Shown here in pieces: positions 20,411 to 29,503 of a stretch of DNA of 64,000 nucleotides. The position numbers and the translations under genes are program-made. Position 1 is the stretch's first letter; every line of letters starts with the position of its first letter. A model generated the notes under the pieces. The model was not told the origin of the DNA. It was given only the letters and a program-made list of their open reading frames with translations, and searched no databases. The stretch is from NCBI RefSeq assembly GCF_900102365.1, contig NZ_FOIN01000003.1, positions 62,001-126,000 of the forward strand, given 5' to 3'. This DNA comes from Thomasclavelia cocleata (lineage in GTDB: Bacteria; Bacillota_I; Bacilli_A; Erysipelotrichales; Coprobacillaceae).

Positions 20411-21682
20411 CTATATTTCTGTAACTTTACCATCTAATACATGATATTTTAAAGCTCCAAAGCACTTAGTACCAATAAATGGGGTATTAATAGATTTTGA
20501 TTTAATACTTTCTTTTGTAATTACATATTCTTCTTCTAAATCAAAAACTACAAAATTTGCTTTTAGACCTACTTCAAGATCGTGTTCAATACCAATTATT
20601 TTAGCAGGATTAATTGACATACATGTTAAAACTTTTTCTAATGGAATTAAACCCTTTTTTACTATATATGTATACATTAAACTAAATGCATGTTGATTAC
20701 CAATAATCCCAAATGGAGCTTTATCAATTGGTTTGTTCTTTTCTTCTGTTGCATGAGGAGCATGATCAGTTGAAATTACTGTTACACTTCCATCATTAAT
20801 TCCTTCAATTAATGCATTTAAATCTTCTTTACTTCTTAAAGGAGGATTCATCTTATAATTAGAATTCATATCTTTAATATTATCATCAGTTAAAATCAAA
20901 TGATGTGGACAAGCCTCTCCACTAACTACAGAATTGGTTTTACGAGCATCCCGCAATGCCCAAACTGTTTCTTTTGTTGAAATATGACAAATATGATAAC
21001 GATTACCAATTTCCTTAGCTAATTTTAAATCTCTAATTACATGATTATATTCTGAAGCATTATTAATTCCTACTAAACCATGATCTTTAGCATAATTACC
21101 ATCATTTATACATGCTCCAGGTTCAAGCTCAGCTTCATCTTCACAATGAGCTACAATTATAGAACCATTAGATTTAGCTGCTTTCATCGCCATTTCCATC
21201 ATATCTTTAGACTGAACACCTTTACCATCATCTGAAAAACCAGCTACAATATTTTCTTTACTATTAACATTAAAATCTACTAGTTCTTCTCCATTTAAAC
21301 CTTTAGTAATAGCACTATAAGTATATGTATGAACCTTAGCATCTTTTTTTACTCGTTTTTCAAAATCTTTAATTGTTTCAATGTTATCCATACAGGGAAT
21401 TGTATTAGCCATAGCTACTAAATGAGTATATCCTCCATATTTTGCTGAATTAGTTCCTGAAGCAATCGTTTCTTTATATTCAAATCCTGGCTCTCTTAAA
21501 TGAACATGGATATCTACAAAACCAGGAGTTAATAATTTTCCCTCTAAATCAATTACTCTATCAGCCTGACTTATATTTTCTTTAATTTCAGTAATAGTTT
21601 CATTTTCAATTAATACATCTAATTTCTGTAATTTACCATGATAAAATACATTACCATTTTTGAATAATATCTTAGTCATCAC
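20411..21682 (-). CDS. pyrC: Dihydroorotase
   Basis: PyrC closes carbamoyl-aspartate to dihydroorotate. The zinc ligands appear in VDIHVHLREPGFE, in IVAHCED, in YHICHIST and in the Asp of ISTDHAPH. The start overlaps the end of pyrB by eleven bases. Length 423 is normal for the class I enzyme. Confidence 0.96.
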   Translation of the reverse strand: MMTKILFKNGNVFYHGKLQKLDVLIENETITEIKENISQADRVIDLEGKLLTPGFVDIHVHLREPGFEYKETIASGTNSAKYGGYTHLVAMANTIPCMDNIETIKDFEKRVKKDAKVHTYTYSAITKGLNGEELVDFNVNSKENIVAGFSDDGKGVQSKDMMEMAMKAAKSNGSIIVAHCEDEAELEPGACINDGNYAKDHGLVGINNASEYNHVIRDLKLAKEIGNRYHICHISTKETVWALRDARKTNSVVSGEACPHHLILTDDNIKDMNSNYKMNPPLRSKEDLNALIEGINDGSVTVISTDHAPHATEEKNKPIDKAPFGIIGNQHAFSLMYTYIVKKGLIPLEKVLTCMSINPAKIIGIEHDLEVGLKANFVVFDLEEEYVITKESIKSKSINTPFIGTKCFGALKYHVLDGKVTEI

Positions 21683-22544
21683 TTAATACCCTATTCAATA
21701 ATGCCATTCTTACAAATACTCCATTAGCCATTTGTTTAAAAATGCGACTTTGCTTACATTCAACAATATCATCAGCAATTTCAACATTGCGATTAAATGG
21801 AGCAGGATGCATTATTATTGCCCTTTCTTTCATTTTATTAACTCTTTCTTGATTTAATCCATACAATCGATGATACTCATCAGTAGTTAATTTCATTAAA
21901 TCATGATGACGCTCATGTTGAACTCTTAATAACATAATTATATCAGCTTCAGGTAAAATAGTATCAAAATCTACATAATTATACCCTGGTTCTTCAAATT
22001 CACGAGGACCACTAGTATATACTTCCATTCCTAAACGTTTCATTATCTCATAATTACTATGTGCTACTCTTGAATGAACTATATCACCAACAATTACAAT
22101 CTTTAAACCGTCAAAATGACCAAATTCTTCACGAATAGTCATTAAATCTAATAAAGATTGACTAGGATGATTTCCAGTTCCATCTCCTCCGCTGACTAAA
22201 GGTATTTTAATTTTTCCAACCAGATCCTGGTAATAGTTTTCTTTAGGGTGTCTGATAACTACAGCATCGCAACCAATTGATTCAAAAAATTTCACTGTAT
22301 CATATAAGGTTTCTCCTTTTTGAATACTTGAATTAGTTGTATCAAAATTTTGAGTACGACAACCTAAGTTATAAGCCGCTTTGTCAAAGCTATAATGAGT
22401 TCTTGTTGAAGGTTCAAAAAATAAGTTTGCAACTACTTTTTTTCCTTTGAAATCTACTTTTTTTCCAGCTTTAAACTCTTCTGCTTCATCTAAAATTGAA
22501 TTAATATCTGTTGTTGAAAAATCATTTAATGTAAATATATTCAT
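21672..22544 (-). CDS. pyrB: Aspartate carbamoyltransferase catalytic subunit
   Basis: PyrB joins carbamoyl phosphate and aspartate. FFEPSTRTHYSF is the carbamoyl-phosphate loop, and HPSQSLLDL and HPAPFNRNVEI are further active-site segments. There is no pyrI gene nearby. It is the first gene of pyrBCKD and is preceded by an attenuator. A GGAGGAAAAC ribosome site lies just past the terminator's T run. Confidence 0.95.
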   Translation of the reverse strand: MNIFTLNDFSTTDINSILDEAEEFKAGKKVDFKGKKVVANLFFEPSTRTHYSFDKAAYNLGCRTQNFDTTNSSIQKGETLYDTVKFFESIGCDAVVIRHPKENYYQDLVGKIKIPLVSGGDGTGNHPSQSLLDLMTIREEFGHFDGLKIVIVGDIVHSRVAHSNYEIMKRLGMEVYTSGPREFEEPGYNYVDFDTILPEADIIMLLRVQHERHHDLMKLTTDEYHRLYGLNQERVNKMKERAIIMHPAPFNRNVEIADDIVECKQSRIFKQMANGVFVRMALLNRVLSDD

Positions 22545-22556
22545 AGTTTTCCTCCA

Positions 22557-22606
22557 TAAAAAATACCTCTAACGAGGTATAATTGGGAAATAATATTTAT
22601 TATACC
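22557..22606 (-). promoter_or_regulatory. Transcription attenuator of the pyr operon
   Basis: Right before pyrB the leader forms a terminator, ATACCTC-GTTA-GAGGTAT plus six T (22557-22580). An upstream GGTATAAT (22599-22606) can pair with ATTATACC (22576-22583) and so block the terminator. A third pairing (GGG..ATAAT with ATTAT..CCC) can in turn block that. This fits a terminator/antiterminator switch. I do not see the usual PyrR-binding loop. Confidence 0.7.
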
Positions 22607-22632
22607 CAGTTGATGTATCTTTTTCTTTATTC

Positions 22633-22661
22633 ATCATACCAAATATAGTTAATTTTGACAA
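22633..22661 (-). promoter_or_regulatory. pyr operon promoter
   Basis: TTGTCA and TATGAT are 17 bases apart on the minus strand. The leader from here to pyrB is about 80 bases and contains the attenuator. Confidence 0.7.
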
Positions 22662-22684
22662 TTCTTTTAAACATCTAAATTTAA

Positions 22685-23167
22685 TTACTCAAATTTCTTT
22701 TGCAAAGCCTCTTCAACACATGGAGGTACTAACCCCTCAACTCGACGTTTATGACTTACCATTTCCTTCACTGCTGAAGATGAGATAAATGAATGAGATG
22801 GTTTTGTCATTAAAAAGACCATATCTACTTCTTTATCTAAATATTGATTTGAAAAAGCTAACTGTAATTCATATTCAAAATCCATTGTAGCTCTTATTCC
22901 TCTAACTAAAATTCTTGAGCCTACATCTTTAGCATATTCTACAGACAATTTATTTGATGAATCAATAATTACATTATCAAACTGCTTACAGACTTTTTTT
23001 AATAATTCTTTTCTTTCCTCAACCGTAAAAAGTCCTTGTTTATTTGGATTGATACAAATAGTTACATATAAAATATCAAACATTCTACTTGCTCGTTCAA
23101 TAATATCTAAATGTCCATTTGTTACAGGATCAAATGTTCCTGCATATACTGCAATATTCTTTTTCAT
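22685..23167 (-). CDS. coaD: Phosphopantetheine adenylyltransferase
   Basis: CoaD makes dephospho-CoA from phosphopantetheine and ATP. GTFDPVTNGHLD holds the T/HxGH motif and SFISSSAVKE is the second nucleotide motif. Length 160 is normal. It lies four bases after rsmD, the usual rsmD-coaD arrangement. Confidence 0.96.
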   Translation of the reverse strand: MKKNIAVYAGTFDPVTNGHLDIIERASRMFDILYVTICINPNKQGLFTVEERKELLKKVCKQFDNVIIDSSNKLSVEYAKDVGSRILVRGIRATMDFEYELQLAFSNQYLDKEVDMVFLMTKPSHSFISSSAVKEMVSHKRRVEGLVPPCVEEALQKKFE

Positions 23168-23171
23168 ATTC

Positions 23172-23720
23172 CTACCCCTGATATTTAAATACGTTTAATG
23201 CTGTAATCCCATAATCATTCTTTTTAATTAAAATTAACTGATCAAATGAATCAAATATAACTTCTTTTAATTCCTCTACCATAATAATACAATCATTATT
23301 TAACATTTCATTAGTAATTAAAAATTCTAATATTCCATCTACTAATCCTTTACCATAAGGAGGATCAAGTAATACCAAATCAAATTTAATCTTTTCTTCA
23401 CATAATCTTTTCAACGCTTTACGATAATCCAATTTAAAAACTTTTGCATTATCAATTTTCAATAATTTAAGATTATCTTTTATCACTTGAAAAGCTGCAA
23501 ACTGGTTATCAACACTATAAAGATAATCACAACCTCGTGATAATGCCTCAATCCCCAATCCACCACTACCTGCAAATAAATCTAATACATTTCCCCCTTG
23601 AAAATAAGGTCCAATAATATTAAACATATTTTCTTTATTACGATCTGTAGTTGGTCTTGTTAAATTTGATTTTACACTCTTTAACTGTCTACTCTTATAT
23701 TTACCTGCAATTACTCTCAT
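23172..23720 (-). CDS. rsmD: 16S rRNA (guanine966-N2)-methyltransferase
   Basis: RsmD methylates a guanine of 16S rRNA. RVIAGKYKSRQL and TRPTTDRNKENMFNI are the N-terminal family motifs. NVLDLFAGSGGLGIEALSRG binds SAM. VLLDPPYGKG is the NPPY-like catalytic motif. It is followed by coaD. Confidence 0.94.
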   Translation of the reverse strand: MRVIAGKYKSRQLKSVKSNLTRPTTDRNKENMFNIIGPYFQGGNVLDLFAGSGGLGIEALSRGCDYLYSVDNQFAAFQVIKDNLKLLKIDNAKVFKLDYRKALKRLCEEKIKFDLVLLDPPYGKGLVDGILEFLITNEMLNNDCIIMVEELKEVIFDSFDQLILIKKNDYGITALNVFKYQG

Positions 23721-23728
23721 ATGCCCTC

Positions 23729-24082
23729 TTATAATTTATATGGTGATAAATCAAGTTGATTTGATATATTACCAAAAACAATTTTTGTTATTTCTTCCAA
23801 AAAATCATTTAAACAATGATATTTTCGATAATAATCCAAAATATCATTGTTACAACCGATTTGTTTTTTTAAACTCTTTATTTCTTCTTTTAACTGATTA
23901 TTATCAATATATCGATTATATTTTTTTAAATCTTCATACTCATTTAACTTTTCCTGATACTCTTTTAGCATACACTCAATATCTTTGGTATGCAATTTTT
24001 TTTCAGCATCAATATATTCAAGATATCGCTGATCCAACTTTATTTCCTTAACTAATTTATCTAATATTTCTTCCATATCCAC
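23729..24082 (-). CDS. ylbF: YlbF/YmcA-family protein
   Basis: This 117-residue helical protein fits the YlbF family, whose Bacillus members form the RicA-RicF-RicT complex that adjusts RNase Y action. The cysteines in IECMLK, IGCNND and YHCLND could take part in the iron-sulfur cluster known in that complex. The position between ylbE and rsmD matches the Bacillus order. The family call rests strongly on context. Confidence 0.75.
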   Translation of the reverse strand: MDMEEILDKLVKEIKLDQRYLEYIDAEKKLHTKDIECMLKEYQEKLNEYEDLKKYNRYIDNNQLKEEIKSLKKQIGCNNDILDYYRKYHCLNDFLEEITKIVFGNISNQLDLSPYKL

Positions 24083-24265
24083 CTACATCATCATTTCTAC
24101 CATATTTATTAACATTGAAACCTGATCAATTTTATTAATAAATTGTTGATTTTTTTCATCTTTATATTCTTGAATTAAACGCTCATATTCATGAGGATAT
24201 CTAGATAAAATAATATACCATTGGGGATGATAACGCAGATAATATCTTAACTGCTCATTCATCAT
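24083..24265 (-). CDS. ylbE: YlbE-like protein
   Basis: A 60-residue protein with the YlbE-like pattern YLRYHPQWYIILSRYP at its N-terminus. The function is not known. It overlaps the end of ylbD by eleven bases and abuts ylbF, as in Bacillus. Confidence 0.8.
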   Translation of the reverse strand: MMNEQLRYYLRYHPQWYIILSRYPHEYERLIQEYKDEKNQQFINKIDQVSMLINMVEMMM

Positions 24266-24557
24266 ACCATTTTCTTTCTCTTTCTGGTTCTTTTTTATCT
24301 AAAAAAGTACTAGCAACATTTAAAACCTTTTCAATAGAACTTAAACTACTTGATAAAGCATTTAAATCAATATTTTTAATAATTTCAAGTAATCCATTTA
24401 AATCAATACTACTATTAGTTTTATATGGTTGCCAAAATTTATCATCTTTTCCATACATTACAAAAATCTCATATAATTGCTGCCAAGTATAACGACCATT
24501 CAAAACATCTTGTTTTACACTAGGGACAGTTTTTAAGAACTCTTTAAATTCATCCAT
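24255..24557 (-). CDS. ylbD: YlbD-like protein
   Basis: About 100 residues. The N-terminal MDEFKEFLKTVPSVKQDVLN followed by RYTWQQLYEIFVMYG is the YlbD pattern, which in Bacillus is named a coat protein. I placed the start at the ATG of MDEFKE because TTAGGTGAT is a good ribosome site; a start 11 codons upstream would include it. Order ylbD-ylbE-ylbF is conserved. Confidence 0.8.
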   Translation of the reverse strand: MDEFKEFLKTVPSVKQDVLNGRYTWQQLYEIFVMYGKDDKFWQPYKTNSSIDLNGLLEIIKNIDLNALSSSLSSIEKVLNVASTFLDKKEPERERKWYDE

Positions 24558-24589
24558 AATATCACCTAATATATTATATGTTTTTATCA

Positions 24590-25852
24590 TTAATCGGTGT
24601 CATATTTCTGTCGATTATGCTTAGCAATAATTGATTGAGCGATTCCAATTGCAACAAAGGAACAAACAGTTGAAGATCCCCCTGACGAAATAAGTAATAA
24701 TGGTACTCCTGTCATTGGAATCAATCCAGAAACACCTCCTAAATTAATTAATATATGTAAAAAGAAATATGAAGCAATTCCTAACAAAATAATTCTTGAT
24801 TTATTTTCTTTTACTTCATTTGAATACTTTAATAATTTAAAAATAACAATACAAGTAGGAATAATTACTAAAGCTAATCCTATTATCCCCAACTCTTCAT
24901 AAATTATGGCTCCAATAAAATCATTATGCGATTCGGGTATGTAACCATACTTTTGCGTTGAGTTACCAAATCCTAGACCAAATATTCCCCCATTACTAAA
25001 AGCAATAAGTGAATTAACAAGCTGATAACTAGAATTATAAGGATCCATCATAGGATCTAACCATGTATAAATTCGTTTTAACTGATATGGCTGTAAAACA
25101 GTAGTTCCTAGAATAGTTAATATTACTGCACATACACCAATAAAAATCCAGACTATCTTTTTATATTTTTTAAAATATTGTCGTGGAGTTCCAATGAAAC
25201 AAACAAAACAAATTATTACTAAAATTACTGTTGTCCCAAAATCCCTTTGTACAAATACGCCGATTACTGCAGTTATAAACACTAATAGCATTGGTAAAAA
25301 AACACATTTTAAAAATTTTTCTTTATAAAAAGCTGCTTTTACAGCAGAATTTTTAAAACGTCCTTTTACAACAAAAGCTTTATCACTTTCAGTTAAAAAA
25401 TAACTCATGATTAAAATCATTGCAATCTTCATAAATTCAGCAGGCTGAATACTAAAAGCACCACCAAACTTGATCCAGGCATGCGATCCTTTTGAATCAC
25501 TCCAAAACCGACAAATCGTCATTAAAATAATACCAATTACATACAACTTCATTGAAGCACTATAATCAATATATCGTGTTTTAAATACTCTAGCAATAAA
25601 TATCATTACTATCGCTCCAGCAATGACATAAATTGTTTGGGTACTCATATTTTTTATAGCCAAGGTAACTGTTTTAGTTGATGATGTAACACTTCCGATT
25701 GAAGCTGAACCAATCATAACAATCCCAAAAACAGCTAGTATAAATATACTTATATAAATACTTTTATCAACTCCCCGACTAGTAAAAAGCTGTTTAAGTT
25801 TCTCAATTACTCGTTTTATTTTTATAACCTTTATTCTAGCCAAATTACTCAC
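24590..25852 (-). CDS. ftsW: FtsW/RodA-type SEDS peptidoglycan polymerase
   Basis: SEDS proteins polymerise glycan strands with a partner penicillin-binding protein. About ten membrane helices are visible. IQPAEFMKIAMILIMSY, VQRDFGTTVILVI and GGSSTVCSFVAIGIAQS are the family's conserved stretches. ESHNDFIGAIIYEELG is the large extracellular loop. Length 420 is normal. It overlaps the UPF0223 gene by eight bases. FtsW rather than RodA is favoured by the location but not proved. Confidence 0.9.
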   Translation of the reverse strand: MSNLARIKVIKIKRVIEKLKQLFTSRGVDKSIYISIFILAVFGIVMIGSASIGSVTSSTKTVTLAIKNMSTQTIYVIAGAIVMIFIARVFKTRYIDYSASMKLYVIGIILMTICRFWSDSKGSHAWIKFGGAFSIQPAEFMKIAMILIMSYFLTESDKAFVVKGRFKNSAVKAAFYKEKFLKCVFLPMLLVFITAVIGVFVQRDFGTTVILVIICFVCFIGTPRQYFKKYKKIVWIFIGVCAVILTILGTTVLQPYQLKRIYTWLDPMMDPYNSSYQLVNSLIAFSNGGIFGLGFGNSTQKYGYIPESHNDFIGAIIYEELGIIGLALVIIPTCIVIFKLLKYSNEVKENKSRIILLGIASYFFLHILINLGGVSGLIPMTGVPLLLISSGGSSTVCSFVAIGIAQSIIAKHNRQKYDTD

Positions 25853-26111
25853 CTACTCGAATCCAGTCATTTTCTTTTGATTCTTTCACTACTTGATAAA
25901 TAGAATAATGCGATATCTCATAAAATTCTTTATCTAATTGTTTCTCTGCACTTTTACTATCAACAATTACTTTAAATTTGCGATAAGCGTTCATAAATTC
26001 ATCTTTACTTATTCCTACTTCATATGCTTTTTCTACTGCATTATATAAAGCAATAACATCAATTATTTCTTCAGTTGACCAACTATAATCCAAAGGATAG
26101 TTATAATCCAT
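25845..26111 (-). CDS. UPF0223 (YktA-like) protein
   Basis: The 88-residue sequence starts MDYNYPLDYSWSTEEIIDVI, which is the usual start of UPF0223. The rest, including QLDKEFYEISHYSIYQVV, also fits. Function unknown. It leads a transcription unit into ftsW. Confidence 0.9.
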   Translation of the reverse strand: MDYNYPLDYSWSTEEIIDVIALYNAVEKAYEVGISKDEFMNAYRKFKVIVDSKSAEKQLDKEFYEISHYSIYQVVKESKENDWIRVGE

Positions 26112-26223
26112 ATTTACTCACTCCTTAATTTTTTTTTATTATAACGTAAAATTTATCGATTATCTACAATAACCCAGACAAAAGATAAATATTAGAATAG
26201 GATATACTAAAGGAGGTGATAAC

Positions 26224-26442
26224 ATGAACTGTGGTTTTAATTATTCTGGTTGTGGATGCAATTCTTATAGTCCATTTATTACTAACCCATTTGGATGTGG
26301 TGGATGCAACAGCTGTTGTTCAATGTCTAACTGTGGTTGTGGTGGATGCAGTGGATTTGGTTCTACAAACTGGTTTGCTATTGTCTTAGTAGTATTCTTA
26401 CTATTAATTATTTGTGGAAATTCTAGAATTAGAGTAGGATAA
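26224..26442 (+). CDS. Cys/Gly-rich small membrane peptide, YjcZ-like
   Basis: The first 45 residues are Gly/Cys-rich with repeated CGCGGC-type pairs (11 or more cysteines). A single hydrophobic helix (NWFAIVLVVFLLLIICG) ends the protein. The tail resembles YjcZ-family sporulation peptides (FALIVVLFILLIIVG). The ribosome site AAAGGAGGTGAT is very strong, which suggests high output. Membrane and coat roles are inference; the Cys-rich head is not typical of YjcZ. Confidence 0.7.
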   Translation: MNCGFNYSGCGCNSYSPFITNPFGCGGCNSCCSMSNCGCGGCSGFGSTNWFAIVLVVFLLLIICGNSRIRVG

Positions 26443-26502
26443 AGTCTTTATTTCACCTCATTTTATGATATAATACTATCAGAATTTAAATGAGGTGAAA
26501 CT

Positions 26503-27072
26503 ATGTTAACAATGAAAGATATAATTGATGATCACAATGAAATAATTCGGGAAGTCTCAAAGGAAGTAACATTACCATTAAATGAAGAAGATAAACAGCT
26601 CATATTAAAAATGCATGAATTTCTAGTCAACTCTCAAGATCCTGAAATTTCTGAAAAATATGATTTACGTCCAGGTGTAGGCATTGCAGCTATTCAATTA
26701 GGAATTCCTAAAAGAATGTGTGCTATTCATCTATTAGATTATGACAGAAATGGAAATGTAACAAAGGTTAATGATTATGCTTTAGTTAATCCTAAAATCA
26801 TTTCTTATACTGAAAAAAAATCTTATTTAAAAGATGGTGAAGGATGTTTATCTGTAAATGAAGAAATTCAAGGTTATGTGCCACGCTACGCTAAGGTGAC
26901 TGTTAAAGGATATGACGTATTTAGTGATCAAGAAATAAAAATTGTAGCCCGCGGATTTTTATCAATCTGTTTGCAACATGAATTAGATCATTTTGATGGT
27001 ACTTTATTTTATGATCGCATTAATAAAGATAATCCTTTTGCACCAATAGAAAATGCTATGATTATTGATTAA
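26503..27072 (+). CDS. def: Peptide deformylase
   Basis: The enzyme removes the formyl group from new proteins. GVGIAAIQLG, EGCLSV and QHELDH are the three motifs that hold the metal and active site. The long insert before motif 1 marks a type 2 enzyme of Gram-positives. Length 189 fits. A GAGGTGA ribosome site precedes the ATG. Confidence 0.95.
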   Translation: MLTMKDIIDDHNEIIREVSKEVTLPLNEEDKQLILKMHEFLVNSQDPEISEKYDLRPGVGIAAIQLGIPKRMCAIHLLDYDRNGNVTKVNDYALVNPKIISYTEKKSYLKDGEGCLSVNEEIQGYVPRYAKVTVKGYDVFSDQEIKIVARGFLSICLQHELDHFDGTLFYDRINKDNPFAPIENAMIID

Positions 27073-27095
27073 AAAACGGCTTCGGCCGTTTTTTT
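27071..27095. terminator. Terminator of def
   Basis: AAAAAACGGC pairs with GCCGTTTTTT around a TTCG loop directly at the stop codon, giving T runs on both strands. Confidence 0.85.
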
Positions 27096-27325
27096 AGATA
27101 CTTAAATATACATAAAAAGTTACTTTATTTATATATTTAAAAAATTATCACATCACTTATCTTAGTGAAAAAATAAAATTCACCCAATTACTCCAATATA
27201 ATGATAATTCATTACATATAAACTAACAGCAAGAAAAAATTCAAAATATATCAAAATTAAATAAATTAAAAACAAACTATCTAAGTATATTACTAAAACT
27301 ATATAGATAATTTTATAAATAAACT
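27096..27325. other. AT-rich intergenic region
   Basis: The 230 bases between two terminators are over 80 percent A and T by eye. I see no open frame or RNA gene here. Confidence 0.55.
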
Positions 27326-27359
27326 CAAAAAAGATTAACTGTTTTTTAAACAATTAATC
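27326..27359 (-). terminator. Terminator of the metY-like gene
   Basis: GATTAA..TGTTT pairs with AAACA..TTAATC and is followed on the minus strand by TTTTTT. Confidence 0.8.
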
Positions 27360-27368
27360 CTTCTAAGT

Positions 27369-28652
27369 CTATATTTTAGAAAAAGCTTGTTTTAAATCTG
27401 CGATTAAATCTTCAACATCTTCTAAACCAACTGACATTCTAATCGTTTCCTGCTTTACTCCTCCAGCCAAACGCTCTTCTTCCGACATTTGAGCATGAGT
27501 AGTACTAGCTGGATGTGTTAATAATGAGCGTGAATCAGCAAAATTAGTTACATGAATAAATAACTTTATATTATTAATGACTGTTTTACCACCAGCAACG
27601 CCACCTTTTACCCCAAATGTATATAGTCCCCCAAAACCATTTGGAAAATACTTTTTAGCTAATTCATAATTAGGACTATCAGGCAATTCAGCATAACTAA
27701 CCCACTCAACATCTTTACATTCATTTAAAAATTCAGCCAAAGCTCGGGCATTTTCAACATGTTTTTTCATTCTCAATGATAATGTCTCTAAACCAAGTAA
27801 TGTCATATAAGCATTAAATGGTGACATACATCCACCCAAATCACGTAATGTTTTAGCAACTGCCTTAGTACAAAAAGCAGCTTCCTTTAAATCTGCATAA
27901 ACGATATCATGATATGCTTTATCAGGCATATTAAATAATGGATAACGGGGGTTATCTTTCCAATTAAAGTTACCACTATCAACAATAACCCCACCCATAA
28001 CATTACCATGACCTGCCAAATATTTAGTTGTTGAATAAACAACTAGATCTGCTCCAAATTTAATTGGCTTAAATAAATAAGGTGTTGGTGTTGTATTATC
28101 GACTACAAATAAAATTCCATATTTTTTTGCAATAGCACTTATTGCCTCAAAATCCAACATATCACCATTAGGATTACCAACTGATTCAACAAAAATTATT
28201 TTTGTTTTATCATTTATAGCTGCTTCCAATGCCTCTAAATCTGTAGGATTAACAAAATGTGAAGTAAATCCCATTCCTACCATTGTTCCAGATAATGAAC
28301 CAATTGTTCCCCCATACAAATTATTTGCTGCTAAAATTTCATCACCACTTTGGCAAACAGTCATTATCAACCCCATAATAGCTGCTGTTCCTGAAGCAAA
28401 TGCAACAGCACCAAAACCACCATCCAAAGCTGCCATTCTAGTTTGCAAAGCATCTACCGTAGGATTAGAAAGACGCGAATAGAAATATCCTCCTTCTTCT
28501 AAAGCAAATATTCTTGCTGCTTGATCAGCATCATCAAAAGTAAATGCATTTGATAAATATAAAGGCATTCCTGTTGCTTTAGTTGTTGTATCTGGTTTTT
28601 GTCCTGCATGTATTTGTAATGTTTCAAAACCATAATTTTTATTATCCATCAT
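27369..28652 (-). CDS. metY: O-acetylhomoserine sulfhydrylase-type PLP enzyme
   Basis: This Cys/Met-metabolism enzyme uses pyridoxal phosphate and typically makes homocysteine from O-acetylhomoserine and sulfide. YSTTKYLAGHG holds the PLP lysine. SRLSNPTVDALQTRMAALDG and TLLGLETLSLRM are family motifs. Length 427 fits the acetylhomoserine class. Gamma-lyase activity is possible; sequence alone does not decide. Two ATGs follow a GGAGG site at four and seven bases, so the start may be 28649. Confidence 0.85.
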   Translation of the reverse strand: MMDNKNYGFETLQIHAGQKPDTTTKATGMPLYLSNAFTFDDADQAARIFALEEGGYFYSRLSNPTVDALQTRMAALDGGFGAVAFASGTAAIMGLIMTVCQSGDEILAANNLYGGTIGSLSGTMVGMGFTSHFVNPTDLEALEAAINDKTKIIFVESVGNPNGDMLDFEAISAIAKKYGILFVVDNTTPTPYLFKPIKFGADLVVYSTTKYLAGHGNVMGGVIVDSGNFNWKDNPRYPLFNMPDKAYHDIVYADLKEAAFCTKAVAKTLRDLGGCMSPFNAYMTLLGLETLSLRMKKHVENARALAEFLNECKDVEWVSYAELPDSPNYELAKKYFPNGFGGLYTFGVKGGVAGGKTVINNIKLFIHVTNFADSRSLLTHPASTTHAQMSEEERLAGGVKQETIRMSVGLEDVEDLIADLKQAFSKI

Positions 28653-28707
28653 ATAACCTCCTCAAATTGATAAAATTGTATCATAATTATCATTTTTTTT
28701 CTATAAT

Positions 28708-28731
28708 AAAAGGTTGGCTAACCAACCTTTT
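28708..28731. terminator. Strong 10-bp hairpin upstream of metY
   Basis: AAAAGGTTGG and CCAACCTTTT flank a four-base CTAA. On the minus strand it ends in TTTTATTATAG, so it can serve as terminator between the flavodoxin-like gene and metY. A second terminator lies further upstream. Confidence 0.6.
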
Positions 28732-28877
28732 ACAATTATTTTCAGAAAATCTGGATATTCTTTTAAATCACTTCATCAATATCTTTTTCCTCTAATTTAA
28801 AATAATTTCTATTACTTAACTACTTTCAATCTTCTACTAAAAAATTAATAAAATCACATCACAAACAATCATTTATT

Positions 28878-28904
28878 AAAAAAGTGATATATTTTAATCA
28901 CTTT
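28878..28904 (-). terminator. Terminator of the 140-residue gene
   Basis: AAAGTGAT and ATCACTTT flank eight bases, and TTTTTAAT follows on the minus strand. It is 14 bases past the stop codon at 28919. Confidence 0.7.
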
Positions 28905-28918
28905 AAATTTTTATAACA

Positions 28919-29341
28919 TTAATAATAATCCCTTACCAAATTAACCATATCTTCAACATATAATCTTGCTCCATCAATGACATTTTGGTCAATTTCTTTA
29001 AGTTGTTTAAAAGTTAATTTAAATGAGTACTGTTCACGCATTAGTGGCAAATCAGTTTCCTGACATAACTTAATCATATTTTTCATTTTATGATCATTTA
29101 TATAAAAAGCATTGACTAAAGCGATATTTCGGACTTTCTGACGATTTAAATTCTTGATAAATGCTTCAAGCTGTCCATCTTTCCATGTGGAATCATCGAA
29201 ACCGATAACCATTAAATCAACACAACCACAATCATCAAAATCATCTATTTTTTTAGCATAAGTCTTAACCCATCTAGCCATAGCATCTGCAACTGGTTTG
29301 ATATGTTTTGACTTGTTCGTGTACAAAATTTCTATTCTCAT
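28919..29341 (-). CDS. Flavodoxin-like small protein
   Basis: The start MRIEILYTNKSKHIKPVADA and the strand DLMVIGFDDSTWKDGQLEAF resemble the first half of a flavodoxin fold, with the phosphate loop altered. This and the 140-residue length suggest a flavodoxin relative, possibly without bound flavin. The function is unknown. It is divergent from the lipoprotein gene. Confidence 0.5.
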   Translation of the reverse strand: MRIEILYTNKSKHIKPVADAMARWVKTYAKKIDDFDDCGCVDLMVIGFDDSTWKDGQLEAFIKNLNRQKVRNIALVNAFYINDHKMKNMIKLCQETDLPLMREQYSFKLTFKQLKEIDQNVIDGARLYVEDMVNLVRDYY

Positions 29342-29503
29342 TTATATCACCTACTACATTTTAAATTCTTTATGTGAACTGTGTATAAACTCAATTTAAT
29401 ATCTCATATTTAATATTAATTATATCACTTAATTTTTATAGATTCTAGTTTTTTTAATATTAGAAAATTGAGTTTGTGGCACAATAAGTATGGAGGTGAA
29501 TTA

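Noticed and set aside
28653-28918. SAM riboswitch before metY
   Set aside because: The leader is short and AT-rich. I see no S-box core, only simple terminator hairpins.
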